Source: Candidatus Gastranaerophilales bacterium (lineage in GTDB: Bacteria; Cyanobacteriota; Vampirovibrionia; Gastranaerophilales; Gastranaerophilaceae). Taken from it: a stretch of 64,000 nt of DNA. The DNA is taken from positions 24,135 through 88,134 of the forward strand of contig JAEELO010000049.1 of assembly GCA_016282705.1 (NCBI GenBank), given 5' to 3'. The notes under the pieces are model-generated. The model saw only the letters and a list, made by a program, of their open reading frames with translations. It had not been told where the DNA came from and searched no databases. Position numbers and translations under genes: made by a program. Of this stretch, positions 28,086-37,031 are shown in pieces; position 1 is the stretch's first letter; every line of letters starts with the position of its first letter.

Positions 28086-28120
28086 AAAAGACTTAGCAAA
28101 TAGCTAAATCTTTTCTTTTT
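28086..28120 (+). terminator. Intrinsic terminator after the parvulin gene
   Basis: Stem AAAAGA/TCTTTT and TTAGC/GCTAA with one mismatch and loop AAATA, then TTTTCTTTTT. Confidence 0.75.
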
Positions 28121-28324
28121 AAATAATTATTCAAACAAGTCCTAACATACACTCATAACATGTTAACTATTAATATATTGTAAAGCAATGTAACTATATT
28201 TTTTTAAGATATATATGGGAAACAATATTGATACTATAAAGTGTTATAAAAAAATAACAATCCTTAAACTTCAATTGTTTTTATAAATATATAATTGCAA
28301 TGGGAAAAGAAAGGAATGTAAATT

Positions 28325-28789
28325 ATGAGTATTTCTGCAGATTCTAACTTCGGAGATTTTAAACCTAATGGCGGTTGTTCAACTCCGGATATTGCTGATC
28401 AAATGGCAAAACAAACAATAGAAACTATTAAAAAAGCTGCTGATGAAGCCAAAGCAATTAAAAATGCAATGAAAAAGAAACCGGATGAATTTGTTAAAGA
28501 AGATAAAGTTGATAAAAAAACAAACTATACAGCAAAAGGAGCTAAAATTGGATTTGGCATGGACATTGCATCAAAAGTACTTGGAGTTGGTGCCTTGGTT
28601 GGTCTTTTTGGTAAAAAAGCCGTAGCTGAAAGTTTTAAAGGACTAGTTGAAGGATTAGGAAAAAGCAAAGTTGCAATGATGCTTGCAGGAGGAATAGCTG
28701 TTTCAACTGCAATAGGAGCCGGCATCGGGAAACTTGTCGGAAACCATAAAGCAAAAAAAGAAGCACAAAATAACAAAAATGCACAATAA
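28325..28789 (+). CDS. Hypothetical protein with charged N terminus and Gly-rich hydrophobic C-terminal half
   Basis: 154 residues. The first 85 are helical and Lys/Asp-rich (MAKQTIETIKKAADEAKAIKN). From about 86 to 143 come two hydrophobic Gly/Ala segments (VLGVGALVGLFG, then MMLAGGIAVSTAIGAGIGKLVG), then a Lys/Asn tail. The pattern resembles glycine-zipper membrane-interacting proteins, and the style recalls the 16330 protein. There is an AAAGGA site about 10 bases before the ATG, and the gene has its own terminator. Function unknown. Confidence 0.72.
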   Translation: MSISADSNFGDFKPNGGCSTPDIADQMAKQTIETIKKAADEAKAIKNAMKKKPDEFVKEDKVDKKTNYTAKGAKIGFGMDIASKVLGVGALVGLFGKKAVAESFKGLVEGLGKSKVAMMLAGGIAVSTAIGAGIGKLVGNHKAKKEAQNNKNAQ

Positions 28790-28801
28790 TAACATATAAA
28801 T

Positions 28802-28838
28802 AAAAAGAGTGGGTTTTACAGTTAAACCCACTCTTTTT
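28802..28838 (+). terminator. Strong intrinsic terminator after the 28325 gene
   Basis: 15-base-pair stem AAAAAGAGTGGGTTT/AAACCCACTCTTTTT with a 7-base loop, with T and A runs that also suit the convergent nitroreductase gene. Confidence 0.92.
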
Positions 28839-28895
28839 TATTATTTTTGTGAAAACTGAAGGTCAAAAACAGCCCGACATTCTTCTAACATTTTA

Positions 28896-29765
28896 TTATC
28901 TTAAAAAATTAGTTATAAAACGTTTTGTTGTATCAAAAATGCTTGAGGATGAACTTTTATCCGCCTCTTTTATTGAACATATTTTATACGGCTTTGGCTG
29001 GATTGTACGTTGATATTTTACCTCGGGTTCGCCAAAAAGCATTGCATAAACCGGCACATAACCATCAGGCACTTTTAAAATATCAGTAATTTCAGGAAAT
29101 AACTTTATAACTATTTGTGCAAATCCGCACCAACAAGTGCCTATACCGAGTGTTTGCGCATAAAGTTCAAAATAACTTAATGCAATAATCGGGTCTATGT
29201 CTGCACAAGGAGCTTTTATTGGTGAAGATACAACTATCATATGCGGTGCACCCCTGAATATAACATCCTCACCATGTTTAATTGCATCTTTCATTTTGGA
29301 ATATTTGTTAAACACGGGAGAAATTGCATTATATGCAACAGAATGGAGCAATTTATAATTTACTTTATTTCTTATTTCGTCCATTGCGGCTTTATCTTCC
29401 ACTATAGAGAAAAACAGAGAATGAGAATTGCATCCGGTTGGAATGTAATGCAGCATTTCTTTTAATTTATTTAATTTTTCTTCCGAAACATTTTCCTGTT
29501 TATATTGTCTGATGCTTCTTCGGGATTTTATTATTGATAAGACATTATTATAATTTACACTCTCTGAATTTTCGGGTAACTTTCCATCAAAAGTTATCGC
29601 CCCGTTGGGACAAATACAAAAACAATGCTGGCAGCTGATACAACGGGATTTTTCTGTCATTTGCGGAATTCCATTGCTATCAGCTTCAATACATCCTGTA
29701 ATACAATCTTTAATACAAAGACCGCACTTAATACATTTATTTTTATCTGCTTCAAATTTAATCAT
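28896..29765 (-). CDS. Ferredoxin-nitroreductase fusion protein
   Basis: 289 residues from ATG 29765, where an AGG site stands 7 bases upstream; the upstream ATG at 29825 has no site. Two 4Fe-4S motifs occupy residues 10-60 (CIKCGLCIKDC and CISCQHCFCICP). The nitroreductase-family flavin domain begins with SRRSIRQYKQENVSEEKL (about 75). It is probably an FMN oxidoreductase accepting electrons from its own ferredoxin domain, common in anaerobes. The substrate is unknown. Confidence 0.9.
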   Translation of the reverse strand: MIKFEADKNKCIKCGLCIKDCITGCIEADSNGIPQMTEKSRCISCQHCFCICPNGAITFDGKLPENSESVNYNNVLSIIKSRRSIRQYKQENVSEEKLNKLKEMLHYIPTGCNSHSLFFSIVEDKAAMDEIRNKVNYKLLHSVAYNAISPVFNKYSKMKDAIKHGEDVIFRGAPHMIVVSSPIKAPCADIDPIIALSYFELYAQTLGIGTCWCGFAQIVIKLFPEITDILKVPDGYVPVYAMLFGEPEVKYQRTIQPKPYKICSIKEADKSSSSSIFDTTKRFITNFLR

Positions 29766-29838
29766 ATAAAACCTGCTAACTATTTCAGATAATATGATTT
29801 TATTATATTTCTCATTCCGATACAATATTTATTAATTT

Positions 29839-29960
29839 ATGGTGTCAGGCAGTGCTTATCATACAATTCTTTCCGTTCGCATATCGGCACACCTGCCGTC
29901 CAAAATTTCGCTACTCAAATACCGCAAATTTTATTTTTACGTTTTTTATTACTTACAAAT
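29839..29960. other. GC-richer island upstream of the 29982 gene
   Basis: About 90 bases (29841-29930) look clearly richer in G and C than the surrounding AT-rich intergenic DNA. A 58-codon frame beginning ATG 29839 runs to 30015 but has no ribosome site and overlaps the next gene. Short complementary arms (GGCAG/CTGCC) enclose a long loop. It may be a repeat remnant, a structured RNA or a decayed gene. Confidence 0.35.
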
Positions 29961-29981
29961 AATAATCGGAAAGGTATCATT

Positions 29982-30416
29982 ATGTCTGTTAATACAATTA
30001 GTTTCGGGAAAGTAACATTAGTTAATGCACCATATAACACTGCAGAACAAATTGCGCATATAGCTAATAGCAGAAATAAAACTGACCTTGGGAAACAAGT
30101 AAAAACAATTATAAATGACACAAAACACGGCAAAGCTTATGCTTATCCTGCCTTTAATTTGGAAAATCAATCTTATATTTTTAGCGGAAAAGAAGGCAAA
30201 ACATACAGTAAATCTTTTCGTGAAGCATGTGACAGAGTAGAATATGCACATGACTACTACACTGACAAAAAAATTGCCGGTATTGATATGGATTTCACCT
30301 GGAGATTGCACGACCAAAATGCAAGAGAAATAGTCAATTCCGCAAAAAATATTTCTGTTATGGATGTTGAATATACAAAATTAGGCGATATTAAATCCGT
30401 AAATTTAATTGCATAA
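29982..30416 (+). CDS. Hypothetical small protein with N-terminal ISFG motif
   Basis: 144 residues, soluble, no signal. It begins MSVNTISFGKVTLVNAPY, again the short SFG/SFK pattern near the N terminus shared with the 23660 and 43079 proteins. The rest is mixed alpha/beta, with an aromatic-rich centre (YAYPAFNLENQSYIF). GGAAAGG stands about 8 bases before the ATG, a good site. Function unknown. Confidence 0.72.
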   Translation: MSVNTISFGKVTLVNAPYNTAEQIAHIANSRNKTDLGKQVKTIINDTKHGKAYAYPAFNLENQSYIFSGKEGKTYSKSFREACDRVEYAHDYYTDKKIAGIDMDFTWRLHDQNAREIVNSAKNISVMDVEYTKLGDIKSVNLIA

Positions 30417-30489
30417 AATTTTTCATTATATTATAAATCCCCTTTTGCCATAATATATGTTATATTAAAAAGCAAAGGGGAATTATTTT

Positions 30490-31656
30490 ATGAGTTTAAG
30501 ACCAACAATTGACGAAGTATATAGAACTTATATAGATGCTGTTCTTCCGCATCAAAAAGCAATAGGAAAAGAAAAGGGTAAAGACAAAAAAGAATTCAAA
30601 AAGTTTTTTCTTGGTTCATTTAGTTTATTTGGTTCCATTTTGGTTTTACCGTGTATTCTTACTACAATAGGCACAGAAGATACTGAAGAAAGAATAACCT
30701 TGATTTTTATATCATTAGGAATGGTAATAATACTTTTTATATTGTCTTTCTTTTTAAGTAAAGATTTTCTCAATATAGGAACAAAAATCGAATATAAATT
30801 TACAGCAATAGAACCAATATTAAAGTTATACGGAAATATTAAGTGGACTTCATTTATCAATTGGAATCCTGAAAGAAAAATAATGATCACACAAGATTCC
30901 CTTGAGAGAAGTAAACTTTTTGTTGATTTTGACAAGTTGAATTTTGATGACGTTTTTTACGGTGAATATGAAGGAATCAACTTTGAAGTTGCGGAAATAG
31001 ATACTCATAAAAACTTGAGAAATAATTATATAGACGGGTTCAAAGGAATAGTTTTTGCTTTTGATTATTACTTAAATTCTACAGAACATACTATTATAGC
31101 ATCAAAAACAAGCCTGATTTTGAAAAATTCTTTTCATAATTGGCTTTTATATGTACTTTCAATGTTTAGTTTCACCTTAATTTTAGGTTTAATTCTTATA
31201 TTTACTATTCAAGATTATACAATGTTTATAATTTCATTAATTCTGATTATAACAGCTACTATTTTTGGTATGTTTCAATTTAGAAATGATAATAAATATA
31301 TATCTGCTCTTTTTAAAGCATATAAAACGTTTCCTTTAAATAACTTCTATAAAAAATATTTTAATGTATATTCAACCGCTTCAAATGAAGAAGTTCAAGA
31401 TATTATTACTCCTGAATTTTGGGATGCATTGTTTAAATTACAAAATGTTTTAAAGGCAAGAAATGTCAAATGTTCATTTTTTGATAATAAACTTATTATT
31501 GCTGTTGCAACAAAAAAAGATTTATTTGAGATCGGCAATAAATCAAAAAACATAAAAGATATCAGAAATGTAGAAGATTTATACACCCATATAAATGCCA
31601 TTTATGATTTAATGGATAATTTGAATTTGAGATATAAAACCTTGCCCGAAGAATAA
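30490..31656 (+). CDS. DUF3137-type membrane protein
   Basis: 388 residues. Two membrane segments lie near the N terminus (about 42-62 and 72-92) and two in the middle (about 217-236 and 240-260). Soluble domains between and after them carry the DUF3137 pattern: DVFYGEYEGINFEVAEI, then FKGIVFAFDY, and late FWDALFKLQNVLKARNVKC. AGGGG precedes the ATG. The upstream DNA has CCCCTTTTGC, complementary to the ribosome-site region GCAAAGGGG, so the leader could fold if transcribed from far enough upstream. Function unknown. Confidence 0.8.
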   Translation: MSLRPTIDEVYRTYIDAVLPHQKAIGKEKGKDKKEFKKFFLGSFSLFGSILVLPCILTTIGTEDTEERITLIFISLGMVIILFILSFFLSKDFLNIGTKIEYKFTAIEPILKLYGNIKWTSFINWNPERKIMITQDSLERSKLFVDFDKLNFDDVFYGEYEGINFEVAEIDTHKNLRNNYIDGFKGIVFAFDYYLNSTEHTIIASKTSLILKNSFHNWLLYVLSMFSFTLILGLILIFTIQDYTMFIISLILIITATIFGMFQFRNDNKYISALFKAYKTFPLNNFYKKYFNVYSTASNEEVQDIITPEFWDALFKLQNVLKARNVKCSFFDNKLIIAVATKKDLFEIGNKSKNIKDIRNVEDLYTHINAIYDLMDNLNLRYKTLPEE

Positions 31657-32133
31657 TTAACAAGAATATTCTAATCTATCGAATTTAATTGATTTTATTT
31701 CTTTTGTTGAGGCAATTGAAATCATATAATTATCCTCAAACCTTTGGCTTTTTACTGCATATGCTTTTACACCGAGTTTATATTCAGCTTCATATGCTGT
31801 CCAAGCCTTATAAAACCCCTCAAGAGAGTCATTCTCAAGCAATAATGACATTCTTTTTGCAACCGCTTTATAATCTCTATTTTTTATATATTCAATATCT
31901 AAGCCGACAGGGTTTTCATCAAAACATACTGCAGCAATATTTTTAGAATGAGAAATACTAAATTGAATATCCGCAAATTCGAATTTCGGCTTATTATTAA
32001 CAATTATAAGCTCAGAATTTTTAATTCCATAGATTTTCGCGGCACATTCAACAATATATCGTCCTGCCGTATGATGAATATTATATTTGTCTTTTAGTTC
32101 ACAATCATCAATATAAACGTAGAAAATATCCAT
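31657..32133 (-). CDS. 4'-phosphopantetheinyl transferase superfamily protein (small, Sfp-like)
   Basis: 158 residues, shorter than Sfp (about 220). It attaches the phosphopantetheine arm of CoA to carrier proteins. Motifs seen are FSISHSKNIAAVCF, GLDIEYIKNRD (Mg2+ ligands Asp and Glu) and FYKAWTAYEAEYKLG. The usual Lys of the WxxKEA motif is Tyr here (WTAYEA). It begins 1 base after the stop of the TIM-barrel gene and is last in an operon of three. The carrier protein partner is not in the window. Confidence 0.85.
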   Translation of the reverse strand: MDIFYVYIDDCELKDKYNIHHTAGRYIVECAAKIYGIKNSELIIVNNKPKFEFADIQFSISHSKNIAAVCFDENPVGLDIEYIKNRDYKAVAKRMSLLLENDSLEGFYKAWTAYEAEYKLGVKAYAVKSQRFEDNYMISIASTKEIKSIKFDRLEYSC

Positions 32134-32134
32134 A

Positions 32135-32965
32135 TTACAAGCTCAAATAATAATCTTTAAGAAGTTTTGTATCACCTTCAATATTAGGACTTTCACAAAC
32201 CAATACACCCTTTACATCAAAGGCTTTAAACACTTTTAAAAGGTCTTTATAATTCATATCGCTTTCTTCAAGAATTAAATGATTTTTTTCGCCTTTCACA
32301 CTGTACTCAATGCCTGCAAGGTGCATATGCATATTATTGAGAGCATCGTTTCCAAGCTCTTTACCAACGAATTCAAGCATTTTTGAGAATTCATCATATG
32401 TATTATATATTCCGTTATTTCTTGCATGAACATGTGCAAAATCTATACACGGCATAACATTTTTGAAATTTTTGGAGAGTTTAACTATTTCTTCTAAAGT
32501 TCCCCATTGAGTGCCTTTACCGGTTGTTTCAGGTCTTACCCAGATATTATTCCCCTCACTTTCAAGTTCAGAGCATATTTTTTCCATTGATTTATATACT
32601 ATATTGTATACTTCATCCGCATTTTGCCCCATATAAAAAGCGGCATGATAAGTAATACTGTATGCACCTATCAATTGCCCCATTCTGGCTGTTTCAAGAA
32701 TTCTGGTTATGCTTGCTTCTATTTTTTCAGGTTCTTGGGAATTAAGATTTATATAATAAGGACCATGACAGGTTATTTTATGATTATCATCAGAAGCAAA
32801 TTCTTTAACCAGTTTTTGATTTGCATCATTCATTCTTACACCGTGAACAAACTCAACCTCAACACCGTCAAGATTCATATCTTTTATTATATCAAGACCT
32901 TTTTTATAGCCTTTACCCTCAGAAGAAAGCGGCAATCCTGCCGTTAAAAAATGAAGTTTATTCAC
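32135..32965 (-). CDS. AP-endonuclease-2/xylose-isomerase-like TIM-barrel protein
   Basis: 276 residues. Metal ligands of the endonuclease IV/sugar isomerase fold are recognisable in order: CHGPYYINL, TYHAAFYMG, RPETTGKG, IDFAHVHARN, MHMHLAGIEYS, CESP. Conservation of nearly all ligand positions favours a DNA AP-endonuclease (Nfo-like) activity, though a sugar-phosphate isomerase cannot be excluded. The start is GTG at 32965 inside the last codons of the formyltransferase gene (8-base overlap), so translation is coupled. Confidence 0.82.
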   Translation of the reverse strand: MNKLHFLTAGLPLSSEGKGYKKGLDIIKDMNLDGVEVEFVHGVRMNDANQKLVKEFASDDNHKITCHGPYYINLNSQEPEKIEASITRILETARMGQLIGAYSITYHAAFYMGQNADEVYNIVYKSMEKICSELESEGNNIWVRPETTGKGTQWGTLEEIVKLSKNFKNVMPCIDFAHVHARNNGIYNTYDEFSKMLEFVGKELGNDALNNMHMHLAGIEYSVKGEKNHLILEESDMNYKDLLKVFKAFDVKGVLVCESPNIEGDTKLLKDYYLSL

Positions 32966-33905
32966 TGTACAATATTTCTCCCTTTTTAGGATTTATTCTT
33001 TCAACAAAATCACGTCCCGTAGAAACAAAATATGCACCGTATTGTATAGAATCAAGTTCCAATATATCTTGCCCGCATGCTATTTTTAAAGAATTTTTCG
33101 TATCAACAATCGTTCCCGGTGCAAAATTATGTTTTTTCTGTATTACATATGCGGAATTTACTCTTAAAATAGTTCCGTTATACATTGTTAAAGCACCTAT
33201 AAAAGGATTTAAAGCTCTGATAAATCTTTCTATTTCTTCTGCGGATTTTTTCCAATCAATAAATGTATTTTTTCTTTCAAAAGATAATGCATCCGCCTTT
33301 ATATGATTACCGCCTGCCGGCTGAGGACGTCTCGGAAATTCATTAGTTTCATAATAGTCTAAAGCTTCATAAAGCATTGATGCACACATTTGATTTGTTC
33401 TGTAGAACAATGTACCCATTGTTTCATTTAAATCCAAATTAAAATTATATTGAGAAATAATATCACCGGTATCAAAGTTTTCATCCATATAATGAAGTGT
33501 AATCGCAGATTTTTCTTCTCCATTAATAATCACATGTGAATATGGATTTGCACCTCTGTAGTCAGGTAATTTCGACGGATGCAAATTTATAAAACCGTCT
33601 TTTGTAAGCTGTAAAAGTTCTTTGGGCAGCTTCTTATTAAAAGATGCAACTACTCCCAAATCGGCATTTAAATTTTTTACTCTCTGTAAAAAGCCTTTAT
33701 CATTAAGACTGTTATTATAATCAATAATATCAAAACCTAAGTCTTGAGCCACATCAACCATACTTTTATTTGTAGGTTCATCCTTTGACGGAGGAACAAC
33801 ACCTACAATATTTATCCCCTTAGATGCTAATTTTTGGAGACAAACCAGCGCCATATCAGGCATACCAACAAATAAAATTCTTTTTTTATACTTTTTTTCA
33901 GCCAT
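32958..33905 (-). CDS. Formyltransferase family protein, methionyl-tRNA formyltransferase-like
   Basis: 315 residues. The formyl-THF transferase core has the catalytic Asn/His/Asp set: INLHPSKLPDYRGANP (about 107-122) and FDTGDIISQ (about 144). A C-terminal FMT_C-like barrel covers about 210-315. The length suits Fmt. Divergence in the N-terminal loop, and a neighbourhood lacking def, leave open a sugar-amine formyltransferase (ArnA/VioF-like) instead. It heads an operon with the TIM-barrel and phosphopantetheinyl transferase genes. GAGGA precedes the ATG. Confidence 0.82.
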   Translation of the reverse strand: MAEKKYKKRILFVGMPDMALVCLQKLASKGINIVGVVPPSKDEPTNKSMVDVAQDLGFDIIDYNNSLNDKGFLQRVKNLNADLGVVASFNKKLPKELLQLTKDGFINLHPSKLPDYRGANPYSHVIINGEEKSAITLHYMDENFDTGDIISQYNFNLDLNETMGTLFYRTNQMCASMLYEALDYYETNEFPRRPQPAGGNHIKADALSFERKNTFIDWKKSAEEIERFIRALNPFIGALTMYNGTILRVNSAYVIQKKHNFAPGTIVDTKNSLKIACGQDILELDSIQYGAYFVSTGRDFVERINPKKGEILYSE

Positions 33906-33996
33906 ATACTAATCCTCAAAATTATTATATCAAAAAAAATCTTTTAATTTAAATGTGTTTTTAATAAAATAAATTTGATAATACGAGGTAAAAATT

Positions 33997-35262
33997 ATGT
34001 TAGATATCAAATTAATAAGAGAAAATCCCGAAAGAATAAACGAATTATTAAAGAGAAGAAACCCAAACTTATCAATTGACGGTATATTGGAGATAGATTC
34101 AAAAAGAAGAAAAGTTCAAACTCAAGCTGATGAGTTAAGAGCAAAAAGAAAAAACATGTCGCAAGAAATCGGTATGTTGAAAAAACAAGGACAAAACACA
34201 GATGAAATTCAAGCTCAAGTAAAAGAAATGGGAGATGAAATAAAATCTCTTGAAGAACAGGAACAACAACTTGATGCGGAACAAAAGAATTTATTACTTT
34301 CTACTCCGAACATTCCCGATGAAACCACACCTATAGGACTTTCTGAAGATGATAATGTAGAAATAAAAAGAGTCGGAGAACCTCGTAAAACATCTTTTGA
34401 ACAAAAAGCTCACTGGGATATATGTGTTGCAAAAGATATCGTTGATTTTGAAAGAGGCGTAAAGCTTGCACAATCAAGATTTTCACTATACAGAGGGAAA
34501 GGCGCGCAATTAGAACGTGCTATTATTAACTTTTTCTTAGATACTCATACACAAGAACACGGATATGAAGAAATTCTTCCTCCGGTTATGGTTAATTCTG
34601 CAGCTATGACAGGAACAGGACAGCTTCCTAAATTTGCACAGGATATGTATAAATGCGAAGAAGAAGATTTATATTTGATTCCTACGGCAGAAGTTCCCGT
34701 AACAAACATATATCAAAACGAAATCTTAAATGAAGAAGATTTGCCTAAATATATGACGGCATACACTCCTTGTTTCAGACGTGAAGCAGGCTCTGCTGGC
34801 AAAGATACAAGAGGATTGATAAGACAGCACCAATTTAACAAAGTAGAATTGGTTAAGCTTTGCACACCTGAAACCAGTGTTGAAGAACACGAAAAACTTA
34901 CAAGAAATGCTGAAAGAGTTCTTGAACTGCTTGAACTTCCATATAGAAGAGTTGCTCTTTCAACAGGTGATATAGGATTTTCCGCAAGAAAATGCTATGA
35001 TTTGGAAGTATGGCTTCCTTCTTATAACAACTATAAAGAAATTTCAAGCTGTTCTAACTTTGGAGATTTCCAAGCAAGACGTGCAAATATAAGATACAGA
35101 AGCAAAGAAACAGGGAAACCCGCATACGTACATACTTTAAACGGCTCAGGTTTGGCTGTAGGAAGAACATTTGCAGCTATTCTTGAAAACTTCCAAAACG
35201 AAGACGGTTCGGTTACAATACCTAAAGTTTTAAGAAAATATACAGGCTGGGATATTCTTTAA
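33997..35262 (+). CDS. serS: Seryl-tRNA synthetase
   Basis: 421 residues, class II. An N-terminal antiparallel coiled-coil arm (about 30-100) binds the long variable arm of tRNA-Ser. Motif 2 is TPCFRREAGSAGKDTRGLIR (about 259-278), and motif 3 lies near LNGSGLAVGRTFAAILEN (about 387). GAGGT precedes the ATG. The stop overlaps the tmk start by one base (TAATG). Confidence 0.97.
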   Translation: MLDIKLIRENPERINELLKRRNPNLSIDGILEIDSKRRKVQTQADELRAKRKNMSQEIGMLKKQGQNTDEIQAQVKEMGDEIKSLEEQEQQLDAEQKNLLLSTPNIPDETTPIGLSEDDNVEIKRVGEPRKTSFEQKAHWDICVAKDIVDFERGVKLAQSRFSLYRGKGAQLERAIINFFLDTHTQEHGYEEILPPVMVNSAAMTGTGQLPKFAQDMYKCEEEDLYLIPTAEVPVTNIYQNEILNEEDLPKYMTAYTPCFRREAGSAGKDTRGLIRQHQFNKVELVKLCTPETSVEEHEKLTRNAERVLELLELPYRRVALSTGDIGFSARKCYDLEVWLPSYNNYKEISSCSNFGDFQARRANIRYRSKETGKPAYVHTLNGSGLAVGRTFAAILENFQNEDGSVTIPKVLRKYTGWDIL

Positions 35263-35882
35263 TGCAAAAAGGACTTTTTATTACATTTGAAGGCACAGAC
35301 GGCTGCGGAAAAACAACTCAGCTAAATAAAGTTAAAGATTTTCTTCAAGAGCAGGGATATAACGTAGTTACAACAAGAGAACCCGGTGCATTAGATATCG
35401 GTCAAAAGATAAGAGATATACTTCTCCACCACGAAGGTTTTGTTGCAGACAGGTGTGAAATGTTCCTATTCCTTGCAGATAGAGCTCAACACGTTGAAGC
35501 ATTCATAAAACCGGCAATTGCCGCAGGTAAAATTGTATTATGCGATAGACATGTTGACTCCACAATAGCATACCAAGGCTACGGAAGAGGTCAGGATGTT
35601 CAATTATTAAAGGATTTGAACGAAATTGCCGTTAACGGACTTTCACCTGATTTAACGCTTTATTTCGATGTTTCGGCAGAAACAGCACAAACCAGAGTCG
35701 GTGACGACAAAGACAGAATGGAATCAGCAGGGATAATATTCCACAAACAAGTCAGACAGGGATATTTAGCTCTTCAAAAAGAAAACCCCGAACGTATAAA
35801 GTTAATAAATGCAAACAATTCAATAGAAACTGTTTTTGAAGACACAAAAAAGGTTATAATAAAATTACTACAAGAAAAATAA
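35262..35882 (+). CDS. tmk: Thymidylate kinase
   Basis: 206 residues. It phosphorylates dTMP to dTDP. P-loop FEGTDGCGKTTQ (about 8-19), DR(E/H) motif REPG (about 42) and CDRHVDSTIAYQGYGRG (about 95-111) are clear. It is coupled to serS and followed 9 bases later by the small repeat protein. Confidence 0.96.
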   Translation: MQKGLFITFEGTDGCGKTTQLNKVKDFLQEQGYNVVTTREPGALDIGQKIRDILLHHEGFVADRCEMFLFLADRAQHVEAFIKPAIAAGKIVLCDRHVDSTIAYQGYGRGQDVQLLKDLNEIAVNGLSPDLTLYFDVSAETAQTRVGDDKDRMESAGIIFHKQVRQGYLALQKENPERIKLINANNSIETVFEDTKKVIIKLLQEK

Positions 35883-35891
35883 GGAGTATAC

Positions 35892-36230
35892 ATGTCCGGA
35901 GATTACAGACGTTGGTATGATAGCGATCCGATATTAAAGGAAGCACTTGAACTTTTGAAATTACAAACTGATGATAACAAGAATGCAGCTGCAGACTTCA
36001 TCATTTCTTTACAAGAGCAGGTTGCTCAAGACGTAATTGAAAGAATATATGAAATTACGAAACAATTTGCAGGAAAAGGTAATCGTTGGTACGATGCTGA
36101 TCCTGTTATGTTGAAAGCTATAGAATTATTAAGAGTATCATCTCCTAAGACACAAAGAATAGCTGCTTTAAAATTATTATTAGCTATGGAAAGCAATAAT
36201 TTGGAGTCTTTAGAAGAAAACAATGACTAA
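35892..36230 (+). CDS. Small protein with an internal duplication (RWYDxDP repeat)
   Basis: 112 residues, all helical in appearance. Two copies of one unit are visible: RRWYDSDPILKEALELL (about 6-22) and NRWYDADPVMLKAIELL (about 66-82), each followed by a helix. The WYDxDP core is strictly kept. A GGAG site precedes the ATG, and the stop overlaps folE2 by 8 bases. The gene therefore belongs to the serS-tmk-folE2 operon. I do not recognise a named family. Confidence 0.75.
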   Translation: MSGDYRRWYDSDPILKEALELLKLQTDDNKNAAADFIISLQEQVAQDVIERIYEITKQFAGKGNRWYDADPVMLKAIELLRVSSPKTQRIAALKLLLAMESNNLESLEENND

Positions 36231-37017
36231 TGCACAATTGAAAGATGTTCAAAAACAAAATGATAAAAGAGGCATTGATATTCAAAAAGTCGGTGTAAAC
36301 GGTGTTGAAGTACCTCTTACTATTGAACGAAAAAATGCAGATAGTCAAATTGTATCGGCTAAAGCTCGCCTGAGTGTGACACTTCCTCATCATTACAGAG
36401 GAACTCACATGTCAAGATTTATTGAAGTTTTAAGCGACTATTCAAGCAAAAACCTATTGGGAATAGACATAAAGGGAATGCTTTATGACATTCAAAAGAA
36501 ACTTGAATCACAATGTTCACACGTAAAGTTTGAATTCAAATACTTTATAAGCAAAAAAGCTCCCGTAAGCGGTATGGAATTTCCTGTGGGATATGATTGT
36601 TCTTTTCAAGGCGATTTAAACGGGGATGATTATAAATTTATTCTCGGTGTAAAAGTTCCCATAACAACTCTTTGCCCTTGTTCTAAAGAAATATCAAAAT
36701 ATTCGGCACACAATCAAAGAACAATGGTTAAAGTAAAAGTAAGTTATAATGAAAATGATATGATTTGGATAGAAGATTTGGTTGAAGCAATTGAATCTTG
36801 CGGTTCAAGCCAAATTTATTCAATATTAAAAAGGAATGATGAAAAATTCGTAACAGAAAAAGCATACGAAAATCCCAAATTCGTTGAAGACGTGTTAAGG
36901 GACGTTATATGCCTTCTGAAAAATAATAAAAAAATTACTTTTTACGAGGTAGAAGTAGAAGCTCAAGAAAGCATTCATAATCATAATGCTTGGGCATGGC
37001 AGTCAGAAACAAAATAA
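36223..37017 (+). CDS. folE2: GTP cyclohydrolase FolE2 (type IB)
   Basis: 264 residues. It makes dihydroneopterin triphosphate from GTP for folate or queuosine. The family features LPHHYRGTHMSRFIEVL (about 54-70), the Cys in TLCPCSKEISKYSAHNQR (about 148) and the C-terminal VEAQESIHNHNAWAW are present. FolE2 is metal-promiscuous and used when zinc is scarce, or as the only enzyme. No zinc-responsive site was seen here. Confidence 0.95.
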   Translation: MTNAQLKDVQKQNDKRGIDIQKVGVNGVEVPLTIERKNADSQIVSAKARLSVTLPHHYRGTHMSRFIEVLSDYSSKNLLGIDIKGMLYDIQKKLESQCSHVKFEFKYFISKKAPVSGMEFPVGYDCSFQGDLNGDDYKFILGVKVPITTLCPCSKEISKYSAHNQRTMVKVKVSYNENDMIWIEDLVEAIESCGSSQIYSILKRNDEKFVTEKAYENPKFVEDVLRDVICLLKNNKKITFYEVEVEAQESIHNHNAWAWQSETK

Positions 37018-37031
37018 CCGGAGAATAGAAT

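Noticed and set aside
29839..30015. 58-codon frame as a real gene
   Set aside because: No ribosome site, overlap with the next gene in another frame, and unusual composition; kept only as an island.
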